Shown: one piece after another, positions 1-6,241 of the stretch | Layout of the letters: each line of letters begins with the position of its first letter | Position numbering within the stretch: the first letter of the stretch is position 1 | From: Bacteroidia bacterium | GTDB lineage: Bacteria > Bacteroidota > Bacteroidia > Bacteroidales > BM520 | DNA length: 6,867 nucleotides | Assembly: GCA_009930445.1 (NCBI GenBank) | Contig: RZYD01000129.1 | Span: 1-6,867, forward strand | Reading direction: 5' to 3' | Program-made: the position numbers and the translations under genes | Notes under the pieces: model-generated | What the model was told of the DNA's origin: nothing | The model's database searches: none | What the model saw: only the letters and a program-made list of their open reading frames with translations

Positions 1-312
1 CCCGAACTCGTTGTGGATGGACCTACTTTGCGCAATATCCAGATGAATGCACCTGAAATTATTGAAGCTATCAATGCTATGCGTGTTCCGCAGTTTGCCG
101 CCGGAAATATCACACAGACTACTCCCGTTGCTCCTTCGGTGACATCCTCAGTATCTACTGCTATTCCTGATCCACGTTTGGATTTGATGATTGACCTTTT
201 AAAACATATCCTTGAGGAAAATCGCAAGCCAACCCGTGCCCTGATCTCTTACAAGGATTTGGATGATACATTTACCGAAATCGAAGAAATTAAAAATTCA
301 GCAAGCAAATGA
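1..312 (+). CDS. Phage tail tape measure protein, C-terminal end (5' truncated by window)
   Basis: The reading frame is open from base 1, so the gene starts upstream; the GTG at 13 is an internal Val codon, not a start. The visible 103 residues begin PELVVDGPTLRNI, the glycine/proline 'GE.GPE.vv..ptl' type of motif that lies near the C-terminus of many tape measure proteins. A Thr/Ser/Pro/Val-rich linker follows (about residues 38-55), then a helical, charged tail with LMIDLLKHILEENRKP and a final segment rich in Asp, Glu and Lys. Such tails are common at the end of this family in Bacteroidota phages. The protein would span the tail lumen and set tail length, its C-terminus meeting the tail tip. 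The TGA stop at 310-312 overlaps the next ATG (ATGA), and the next two genes sit where tail-tip proteins are expected, which supports the call. The coiled-coil body that would prove it lies outside the window. Confidence 0.82.
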   Translation, partial: PELVVDGPTLRNIQMNAPEIIEAINAMRVPQFAAGNITQTTPVAPSVTSSVSTAIPDPRLDLMIDLLKHILEENRKPTRALISYKDLDDTFTEIEEIKNSASK

Positions 313-1829
313 ACATAATCAAACAACCCGAGCCTTTATCTTTGTCGGGGAACACAATTCCCTTTCATATTTCTGGAAATAATATGTATGTAAGCACAGG
401 ACGCAAGGCTTACGCACTGCTTTCATTCGTAACCGGACAATCTGTTGAAAGTGGTACACTCATTACTTTTTCGTGGAATCTTTTTTCGTTTACTATTGTC
501 TTTAAAGCTTCTCCTTTTTCCGACAATTGGGAATTCCGTTCAGGCGTTATTGATTCACAATGGATAATTGATTTTTCGAATTTCCTTAAAAGCAATTATT
601 ACCTCGACCGCGATTTTACTATTCAGCCTTACAACCAGATTTATGCCCGCGAAAACAGTGCAGACCTGAGCATGATTGTTTTTACCACCGTGGCATCGGC
701 AGCCCTTACCGTTACCACCCGCACGGGCATTTCGCCTGTGGTGCGCGACGGCTACCAGCTCGTGTGCCAGGTGCGCACCTATCCAGGTAACGCCACCATC
801 GGAGAGGACCTGATCACGCCGGGCAGCAACCAGAAAGCGGAGTTTGATGTAGCCGATTATTTGAATGTGAACCTGGAACTGGCCCGGGAGGATCTGCAGA
901 ACTTTACCTATCCGGCTCAGTTGCAAAAGCTGAAGCTTCATGCAGCTCACACCATGCAGTTCTACATTCGCTATGCCGAAAAGTGGGACAACGAAGTGCA
1001 ACGTATGTACACAACCGGCACCTACAGCGCTATTCTGGGGGGGCTATCACAACTTAAATTATCTGAATTTGCAATTGAAAATATATCCTTTTATACCCAT
1101 TTAATTTCCAAAAATCCATTTCTTACCTGGCAACCGGTTGTTAAAGTTACCGGCTTGCGAACACCCGAACGGATGTACTTTTACAACAGCGCATCCCGTA
1201 CCATTTCCCTGAAATCACGAAAATGGTTTACCGACGGAACCAACGCCACCGTCACGCTGTACACACTCGCCTGTAATACAGGGATCGTTGAGATTGATTG
1301 CAGCTATGGCAACTTCTTCATGGGGACGGTAAAGCTGGATCAATACGACATCTGGCTCGAGTCGGAAGGATCGGTAATCAGTGAAGTGAGAAGTTTCGTG
1401 CCCGATTATCGCTATTACCGCAATGAAGAACATATTGTTTTCCGTAATAGTCTGGGCGGTTATGATACGCTGCGCTGTACCGGTCGCCGTACCGATCTGC
1501 CCGAGTTCGACCGCGAAACCTTTGAGGATGAAAACAAAATGATGCAGGCGCTTCAGAATTTGCAAACCAACAACTTCGAGATCAACACCGGATCGCTCGA
1601 CGCCGACGCCGCCGCCTGGATGGACGAGCTTTTTCTTTCGCGCGAGGTATTCTGGATCACCAACGAGCGGCTGATCCCAATCCTGATCACCGGCAAAAAG
1701 AAAAACAAAACCACCGACGACCAGTTACGCTTCAGCTTCGATATAGAATTCAGTCTTGCTGCCATCGAACGCTTTTATTCCATTCCCGAAACCATAGTTC
1801 AATCCACACCCGCAATAGAACTACTGTAA
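309..1829 (+). CDS. Probable tail-tip/baseplate protein in the distal-tail position (506 aa)
   Basis: Directly follows the tape measure gene, overlapping it by four bases (ATGA), which fixes the start; no Shine-Dalgarno is present. I see no signal peptide or membrane segment and no enzymatic motif. The protein looks beta-rich throughout. The N-terminus (LSLSGNTIPFHISG) and the C-terminal part (NTGSLDADAAAWMDELFLS at about residues 426-444, then a WITNERLIPILITGKK stretch and FSFDIEFSLAAIERF) resemble large structural proteins that follow the tape measure in Bacteroidota siphophages and their prophages; this is recalled family likeness, not a search result. By position it would be the distal tail or upper baseplate component, next to the hub encoded downstream. 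The gene is a composition mosaic: about 28% GC at 541-600, 68% at 721-780, 22% at 1051-1110, then GC-rich again, with a seven-G run at 1037-1043. Coding is certain; the exact role is inferred from position. Confidence 0.62.
   Translation: MNIIKQPEPLSLSGNTIPFHISGNNMYVSTGRKAYALLSFVTGQSVESGTLITFSWNLFSFTIVFKASPFSDNWEFRSGVIDSQWIIDFSNFLKSNYYLDRDFTIQPYNQIYARENSADLSMIVFTTVASAALTVTTRTGISPVVRDGYQLVCQVRTYPGNATIGEDLITPGSNQKAEFDVADYLNVNLELAREDLQNFTYPAQLQKLKLHAAHTMQFYIRYAEKWDNEVQRMYTTGTYSAILGGLSQLKLSEFAIENISFYTHLISKNPFLTWQPVVKVTGLRTPERMYFYNSASRTISLKSRKWFTDGTNATVTLYTLACNTGIVEIDCSYGNFFMGTVKLDQYDIWLESEGSVISEVRSFVPDYRYYRNEEHIVFRNSLGGYDTLRCTGRRTDLPEFDRETFEDENKMMQALQNLQTNNFEINTGSLDADAAAWMDELFLSREVFWITNERLIPILITGKKKNKTTDDQLRFSFDIEFSLAAIERFYSIPETIVQSTPAIELL
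1037..1043 (+). repeat. Seven-G homopolymer run inside the tip-protein gene
   Basis: The run covers the last base of a Leu codon and two GGG Gly codons (residues 243-245). It sits exactly where composition drops from GC-rich to AT-rich. One extra G would put a TAA stop after three further codons. One G fewer would read about 19 codons past the run before a TAA. Either slip would therefore truncate the protein near its midpoint. Whether slippage happens, or the run is only a joint between two modules, cannot be told from one sequence. Confidence 0.6.
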
Positions 1830-3475
1830 TGCTGCAAATAAAAATCAACAATGAGTTCCTCGATTTGGGTCAGTTCAGCATCACCTTCGAACTGCTCAAT
1901 CCGATCTTTAATGATGTGGGAAGTTTCAGTTACCCGTTTACGATTCCACTTTCGCCAAAAAACAGGACCATTCTGCAGTACCCAGACAGGCTGCATAAAT
2001 CGTTTGTAGATCAAAAATATTTTGATGCTTCGATTTACGTGAACGGTCTGCCCTGGAAAACCGGAAGGCTGATCCTTCGCGAGGCCGGCGAAACCACTGT
2101 AAAAGCCAATTTCGTAGTGGGAGAGGGAGGATACTTCAATAAAATCAATGACCTGAATTTACACGAATTGCAACATTCTTCCTATTCCCCGGGCAGCCCG
2201 AATCTTTTAATGTTTTACGATATTATCAATAATAAATATCCTGACGTTGATTTTGCTTTGTTTTATCACATTAACGAATACCTGATCGGAGATACCGAAA
2301 TTCCTTCATATCAACAGCAATATGTTGATTATTTCAAAGCATTCAATCGTTTTAGTCCTATACTCTACTATTTTTCTCAGTTCAATACTTTTATGCCTTT
2401 TGTTTATGTTAATTATGTTATTGATCTGATTAATAGCACAATCGGAGTCAAAGAAAAATTCAATGCTTTAAAAAATGATGACGAGTTAAAGCAATTAGTT
2501 TTTGCTAATAATACCTCAGCATCAAGACTTTCAAATGTTAACAACTATTTTCATATCTATTCTATCAATTTACGAAATCATGTTCCTCATATAAAAGTTA
2601 CTGATTTTTTCAAAGTTCTTGAAGAAACTTTCGGATTGTATATTATTTATGATGATCAGACAAATTCGGTAAGTTACATTTTTTTAAAAGACATTTTGAA
2701 TAGTATTCCGGTTGAAATTGATGTAAAATACAAATTGAATTCGATTTTAAAAAATGATAATGAAGATGGCTTCCTGCTTGAAGTTAATAATGAGCTTATT
2801 GAAGAATTAAACAATATTTCTGATCTTACCAAATATGATTTCAAAGGATCGGTGGCAACAATGGCCGATTTGCCGGCAAATGCCATCATTGACACCGATT
2901 TGTATTTCGTTGATGAAGAATTGAATTTTTATTATCTTGGGGATAATTATGGCAATTGGCACCAGGCTTCTAATATTCCTTATGCTATTATTCAAAAATC
3001 GCCTGGCAAACGAAAAATCAATTACACGGCATCCTTTATTCATAATCTTGCAGCAGTTAATGGCAATGGGTTTTTAGATTTCGGTGAAAAACGAAATGAA
3101 ATACCCTGCAGCTTTCTTTTTTACCGTGGACATGTAAATTCTAAATCTTCGATCGGCGGAACTGATTTTTATTTGCAGCCTTTGGGTACAGCTTACGATA
3201 GGCATCCCGACTTTGAAGGTCAGTTTAATTATTCGATGCTTTGGGGAGGAACAAACGGATTGTATGAGAAATTTCATCGCAGACCGCTTGAATTTTTCGC
3301 TAATACCCGCAAAGTTGAATTTTTAATCCCTTTCACTCCGGCTCAACTTAAGATGATTGACTTCAGCAAAATATACCGCTTTGCTCAATCCAACTGGCTG
3401 ATAGATTCGATAAAATTCACTGTTTCCGAAAACCGCATTTCACCCGCCACCGTTACCGCCTGGAAAGTTCAATAA
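1829..3475 (+). CDS. Probable tail-tip hub / tail-associated protein with embedded fibre-type module (548 aa)
   Basis: Starts at an ATG overlapping the upstream stop as TAATG, without a Shine-Dalgarno. The N-terminal 100 residues (DLGQFSITFELLNPIF, then GSFSYPFTIPLSPKNRTIL, then a Gly-rich VVGEGGYF near residue 100) and the C-terminal part (LIPFTPAQLKMIDFSKIYRF, then SNWLIDSIKFTVSENRIS) look like the ends of baseplate/hub-type proteins encoded after the tape measure in Bacteroidota phages. It occupies the Tal/hub position, so it probably closes the tail tip and carries the fibres. Residues 340-377 (GSVATMADLPA, then DLYFVDEELNFYYLGDNYGNW) form a small module of a type usually met in tail fibres. 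No peptidase, lysozyme or other catalytic motif is visible. GC is about 62% at 2041-2100 but 22% at 2701-2760, so the conserved-looking N-terminus and the interior seem to have different histories. Function is inferred from position and ends. Confidence 0.6.
   Translation: MLQIKINNEFLDLGQFSITFELLNPIFNDVGSFSYPFTIPLSPKNRTILQYPDRLHKSFVDQKYFDASIYVNGLPWKTGRLILREAGETTVKANFVVGEGGYFNKINDLNLHELQHSSYSPGSPNLLMFYDIINNKYPDVDFALFYHINEYLIGDTEIPSYQQQYVDYFKAFNRFSPILYYFSQFNTFMPFVYVNYVIDLINSTIGVKEKFNALKNDDELKQLVFANNTSASRLSNVNNYFHIYSINLRNHVPHIKVTDFFKVLEETFGLYIIYDDQTNSVSYIFLKDILNSIPVEIDVKYKLNSILKNDNEDGFLLEVNNELIEELNNISDLTKYDFKGSVATMADLPANAIIDTDLYFVDEELNFYYLGDNYGNWHQASNIPYAIIQKSPGKRKINYTASFIHNLAAVNGNGFLDFGEKRNEIPCSFLFYRGHVNSKSSIGGTDFYLQPLGTAYDRHPDFEGQFNYSMLWGGTNGLYEKFHRRPLEFFANTRKVEFLIPFTPAQLKMIDFSKIYRFAQSNWLIDSIKFTVSENRISPATVTAWKVQ
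2846..2959 (+). other. Fibre-type 'VATxADLP...Y.V...YY...W' module inside the hub gene
   Basis: Encodes residues 340-377 of the 548-aa protein. The pattern is Gly-x-Val-Ala-Thr-x-x-Asp-Leu-Pro, then Asp-Leu-Tyr-Phe-Val, a Tyr-Tyr pair and a closing Trp. It matches the short beta modules seen in tail fibre and spike proteins (VATYADLP-type start, GD.Y.V centre, Y.W.G..W end). GC is about 50% at 2841-2900 against about 22% at 2701-2760, consistent with a separately acquired insertion. The module may be a small receptor or fibre contact domain; the family likeness is recalled, not searched. Confidence 0.5.
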
Positions 3476-3494
3476 ATTGTCCTTTCATTATTTA

Positions 3495-3518
3495 TGTTGC
3501 AAATTGATTTTTGCAGCA
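3495..3518 (+). other. Hairpin in the only intergenic gap
   Basis: TGTTGCAAA (3495-3503) pairs with TTTGCAGCA (3510-3518) over a 6-nt loop, TTGATT: a nine-pair stem with one G-U wobble. It fills much of the 54-bp gap between the hub-type gene and the 266-aa gene and ends 11 bases before the ATG at 3530. There is no T-run after it, so an intrinsic terminator is unlikely. It could be an RNA processing site or modulate initiation of the next gene, or be chance in AT-rich DNA. Confidence 0.4.
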
Positions 3519-3529
3519 AATAATTTGAA

Positions 3530-4330
3530 ATGGCATCATACACAAAATCGCAGATACTTACACTTATTGCTGACAAGATTCCTGATAATACATCAAATCT
3601 TATCACTCCGGCATTTGTACGTGATGTACTGATTCCTTTTACTGATATGATACAGAGTTCTGCATTTATCAGTCATTCAAACCCTTACTGGCCTTTACTT
3701 GCCTCAGTAAAGGACGCTATTGATAAAATGCTCGAAAGCAACATTCCTACATGGGAAGATAAGGATTATCCCGATCTTTACACTGTCTATTATAATGGCA
3801 AACTGTACCGCTCAACCGATATTATTCTACAAGGCGATGGATCACCTGACGCATCAATAAGCTGGGAATGTTTAACCTGCACCGGCGGAACCGGTATGAC
3901 AGGAGATGAAATTGTTGCTGCACTCGAAAGTCTTGACATTGCAAATGCCCTCAATAGTGTAAAAGTTCGTTATTCAACCGGAGTTTCGGTTTATGCACAA
4001 ATCGTATCAATGGTTTCGGATATTGCAGCGCGTCAAAAGAAACTTTACAATTCCCGGTATTTTGTAGGTGGAACAGGTGAATCAAATACATGGACAATCA
4101 ACGGAGCTTTGATTCATCCTGTTACATTTTTCATCAACGGGAAATATTACAATGGCAGGCAAGCAGCCAATTTTGATGTTCCGTATGCAAGTTACGATTA
4201 CCGGTATGTGCACAACGGAACGAACACCGAATTTTATTTGAATCCGCTTATTGAACCTGCTATTTCATTTGCCGCAGGCGATACGATTGACATTGTACAT
4301 TCATCAGAACCAATAGGAGCACCTGCATAA
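3530..4330 (+). CDS. Modular tail-tip/fibre protein with carbohydrate-binding-like domain (266 aa)
   Basis: The ATG at 3530 follows the 54-bp gap and hairpin; upstream bases are A-rich with no Shine-Dalgarno. Residues about 5-45 (ILTLIADKIPDNTSNLITP, then FVRDVLIPFTDMI) are the 'PDN....ITP...R..l....D' type of N-terminal segment found on many phage tail-tip and fibre proteins, probably a docking element. Residues about 75-112 (Trp75, Tyr84, Tyr87-Tyr88-Asn-Gly-Lys-Leu-Tyr93, Gly-Asp-Gly-Ser-Pro, Trp112) follow the spacing of a CBM5/12-like chitin/glycan-binding fold: W, then Y.V.YNGKLY, then G..P, then W. A Gly/Thr linker (TGGTGMTGDEIVAALESL) leads to an unrecognised C-terminal region with a Tyr-rich stretch (FFINGKYYNG, YASYDYRYV). 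The gene probably encodes a host-surface-contacting component. No catalytic motif is seen. Sugar specificity cannot be inferred. Confidence 0.6.
   Translation: MASYTKSQILTLIADKIPDNTSNLITPAFVRDVLIPFTDMIQSSAFISHSNPYWPLLASVKDAIDKMLESNIPTWEDKDYPDLYTVYYNGKLYRSTDIILQGDGSPDASISWECLTCTGGTGMTGDEIVAALESLDIANALNSVKVRYSTGVSVYAQIVSMVSDIAARQKKLYNSRYFVGGTGESNTWTINGALIHPVTFFINGKYYNGRQAANFDVPYASYDYRYVHNGTNTEFYLNPLIEPAISFAAGDTIDIVHSSEPIGAPA
4315..4319 (+). promoter_or_regulatory. Shine-Dalgarno-like AGGAG before the 134-aa gene
   Basis: AGGAG lies 10 bases before the ATG at 4330, inside the 3' end of the preceding gene. Most starts here lack such a motif. With the TAATG stop/start overlap it may aid re-initiation, but a five-base match can occur by chance within coding sequence. 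Confidence 0.3.
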
Positions 4331-4734
4331 TGTTAATAAATAAAACACGGAAACTACAACTACACAGCGATTGGGCTAAATATGCTAATTATCGCGGAAC
4401 ATTCACCGATCCTTCTTCTATTCCCGGTAATGCACTTACATTCGATACATGGTATTATGCCGGTGATAATATTTCATTCGCATTACTCAAACTCAACAAG
4501 GGAGATGTAATTCAAAAACTTGATGATGGTTATTATGAACTTACCCTCGCTAATGTTGATGCACAAAAATGGCTGATCGTACGTAATGTGCCAATTTCAC
4601 AAATAGAATGGCTTAGTCTTGCAGCAAGCGGAACTATAAAAACCGACAATATTATTCCGCTTACGGATACATCTATTGATTTGTACGGAATAACAATCAA
4701 TAATGGGCTTATTGACTTTGGAGAATTTAATTAA
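4330..4734 (+). CDS. Unrecognised small tail-region protein (134 aa)
   Basis: I do not recognise this protein. The start is fixed by the TAATG overlap with the upstream stop and by AGGAG ten bases before it. It is soluble-looking, with no signal peptide or membrane helix and no cysteines. It is rich in aromatic residues: W15, Y18, Y21, then a Thr-Trp-Tyr-Tyr-Ala-Gly stretch around residues 40-45, and IEWLSLAASG near residues 92-101. The stretch YRGTFTDPSSIPGN followed by TFDTWYYAG loosely echoes the 'GT..d...lP......dtyyv' pattern of small fibre modules, including the one embedded in the hub-type protein, but the match is too weak for a domain call. It lies between two fibre-type genes with a 6-bp gap to the next, so a structural or chaperone role in tail-fibre assembly is plausible; this is inference from position alone. 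Confidence 0.6.
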   Translation: MLINKTRKLQLHSDWAKYANYRGTFTDPSSIPGNALTFDTWYYAGDNISFALLKLNKGDVIQKLDDGYYELTLANVDAQKWLIVRNVPISQIEWLSLAASGTIKTDNIIPLTDTSIDLYGITINNGLIDFGEFN

Positions 4735-4740
4735 ACATAA

Positions 4741-5763
4741 ATGGCAACAATAAAATTAAAAAGAGGTAATTATGATAGCAGACCGACATCAGGATTGCTT
4801 ACAGGTGAACCTTATTTCTTTGTAGATACCAAGCAAATTGCAATTCCTTTCAGTGATACTGAATATGCAATTTTTGACATTAGCAGCGTACTCCTCAAAG
4901 TTGCAAATAACCTGAGTGATTTAAACAACGTTTCTACTGCCCGTGCAAATCTCAGTGTTTATAGTAAGGCAGAAGTGGATTCGATGATTGTCGGAATGAC
5001 CTGGAAAGAAGTGACTGTTGCTTCAACTGCGAATCTTATACTTTCGGGTGAACAAACAATTGATGGAAAAGCTTGTATAACAGGTGATACTGTGCTTTGC
5101 AAAAATCAAACCAATGCAACACAAAATGGCGTTTATACAGTAGCTACAGGCGCATGGACACGTTCTGATTTTGCCGATACTGCTGAAGAAATTGAAAACC
5201 TTGCCTGTATCATACAAGAAGGTACAAACAATGCAAACACAGTTTGGATTTGTACGACTAAGGATATTATACTTGGAACCACCGGAATCGAATTTATTGA
5301 GCTCCCTGGCGCAGGAGTTATTATTGCAGGTGAAGGACTGTCAAAAGATGGCAATACTTTGTATGTTGATATTAATAAACTTACTTCTAATCCTGATCCT
5401 CCAGGAACTTCGCTCATTATGATTTATGATACGAATAACACAGAGCTTCGTAAAGTTACTATTAGTGAATTGCTCAGCGATGTTAATGCTAATCTTTGGA
5501 AAGTAAAATCGACTGCTACTGATCCAACTTCTGATTATTTAGATGGCAAAATGATTGGAGGTACTGCAATATCCGTTTCAGTTTCTGAAAGTGGCACTAA
5601 TTCTTACAAAGCTGAAATATCGGTTACGTTTGCAGGTGTTGATCTTGCATCATCACTCGATGCTGCAAATGATCTGATGTTGCTTTATCAAACAACCGGA
5701 TTTGTTAAAGCAACTATCAACTCAATTATTGATTCGGCACTTGTTGATGGAGGAACATTCTGA
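4741..5763 (+). CDS. Phage tail fibre protein (340 aa)
   Basis: The clearest fibre protein here. Residues about 3-46 (IKLKRGNYDSRPTSGLLTGEPYFFVDT...) resemble the N-terminal anchor of Mtd-type phage fibre proteins: a 'P....L..GE..f..d' signature. Residues about 57-85 (NNLSDLNNVSTARANLSVYSK then AEVDSMI) are a classic tail-fibre linker. Residues about 88-189 follow a widespread fibre repeat: WKEVTVASTANLILSGEQ, then a GDTVLCKNQTNATQNGVYTV and GAWTRSDFADT stretch, ending near GTTGIEFIEL. GEGLSKDGNTLYVDI (197-211) is the usual linker after it. Two short copies of an 'LmiyD...lrKvTI..ll' type motif follow (about 222-248 and 305-334), and the protein ends DGGTF. It would trimerise or bind at the tail tip and act in host recognition; the role is inferred from domain type. 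No Shine-Dalgarno; the ATG sits in ACATAAATGGCA after a 6-bp gap. Confidence 0.86.
   Translation: MATIKLKRGNYDSRPTSGLLTGEPYFFVDTKQIAIPFSDTEYAIFDISSVLLKVANNLSDLNNVSTARANLSVYSKAEVDSMIVGMTWKEVTVASTANLILSGEQTIDGKACITGDTVLCKNQTNATQNGVYTVATGAWTRSDFADTAEEIENLACIIQEGTNNANTVWICTTKDIILGTTGIEFIELPGAGVIIAGEGLSKDGNTLYVDINKLTSNPDPPGTSLIMIYDTNNTELRKVTISELLSDVNANLWKVKSTATDPTSDYLDGKMIGGTAISVSVSESGTNSYKAEISVTFAGVDLASSLDAANDLMLLYQTTGFVKATINSIIDSALVDGGTF
5749..5754 (+). promoter_or_regulatory. Strong Shine-Dalgarno-like GGAGGA before the 157-aa gene
   Basis: GGAGGA lies eight bases before the ATG at 5763, an ideal spacing, within the Gly-Gly codons of the fibre's DGGTF terminus. Because GGA-GGA also encodes the conserved Gly pair, it may be a coding coincidence. 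It stands out since most starts in this window have no such motif. Confidence 0.4.
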
Positions 5764-6236
5764 TGGCACAGATTATTCTAAAAAATTCGGAAACAGCGGG
5801 TGATATACCTACTACTGCACAATTGCAAAAAGGAGAACCTGCTTTCAATCTTGCTGATAATATTTTGTACACGAAGGATAAAAATGGAATAATAAAAAAA
5901 TGGAAAAATTCTGATTATTATGATTTTACTTTATCTGATTTAATAGTTACTGAAACTGTTGATGGATATGAATCTAAGCTTAATTTTTCTACTAATAAAA
6001 TTCATAATGAATATCAACTTGATGGTGATTTATCATTTAAGCTTTCATCGTCAGGAAATGTTGAGGGCAATAGAATAACTTGTTCCATTATCGGAGATGG
6101 GATAAGTACTGTAAAATTTCCTACTGAATGTAAAATAGTTCATGGAAGTTTTGATGGAACCGATGGAGTACATAATCTTATTGAATTTCAATTTTTTAGC
6201 ATATTTATCATCACAAAAATTTATAAAATACCTTAA
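5763..6236 (+). CDS. Short fibre-like protein with Mtd-type N-terminal anchor (157 aa)
   Basis: Starts at the ATG of a TGATG overlap with the fibre gene, eight bases after a GGAGGA motif. Residues about 3-47 (IILKNSETAGDIPTTAQL, GEPAFNLADNILYTKD, then KNGIIKKW) are a good match to the fibre N-terminal anchor pattern 'lKns...g..Pt...L..GE.a.N.ad..ly.kd', and are paralogous in pattern to the N-terminus of the preceding 340-aa fibre. The remaining 110 residues are unrecognised, Ser/Asp/Gly-rich and probably beta, with a hydrophobic C-terminus (FFSIFIITKIYKIP). GC is very low (10 of 60 bases at 5881-5940), unlike the neighbours, suggesting a recently acquired or fast-changing body. It may be a second, alternative or accessory fibre, or a shortened one. 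Anchor call is good; the body is unknown. Confidence 0.66.
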   Translation: MAQIILKNSETAGDIPTTAQLQKGEPAFNLADNILYTKDKNGIIKKWKNSDYYDFTLSDLIVTETVDGYESKLNFSTNKIHNEYQLDGDLSFKLSSSGNVEGNRITCSIIGDGISTVKFPTECKIVHGSFDGTDGVHNLIEFQFFSIFIITKIYKIP

Positions 6237-6241
6237 ATAAA

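Noticed and set aside
555..1001. Long antisense frame of 148 codons across the GC-rich part of the first tip gene
   Set aside because: GC-rich codons in the real gene keep the opposite frame open; the product looks low in recognisable structure and no start context or neighbour supports it.
3521..3527. TAATTTG just before the ATG at 3530, similar to a Bacteroidota -7 promoter element
   Set aside because: It is one base short of TAnnTTTG and so close to the ATG that transcription would start at or within the start codon; no clear -33 element could be placed convincingly.
5133..5417. Antisense frame of 94 codons opposite the fibre gene
   Set aside because: It is a shadow of the fibre coding frame with no supporting features.
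5171..5422. Alternative + strand frame of 83 codons inside the 340-aa fibre gene
   Set aside because: The overlapping 340-aa frame has clear fibre motifs; this one has no recognisable domain and no upstream signal.
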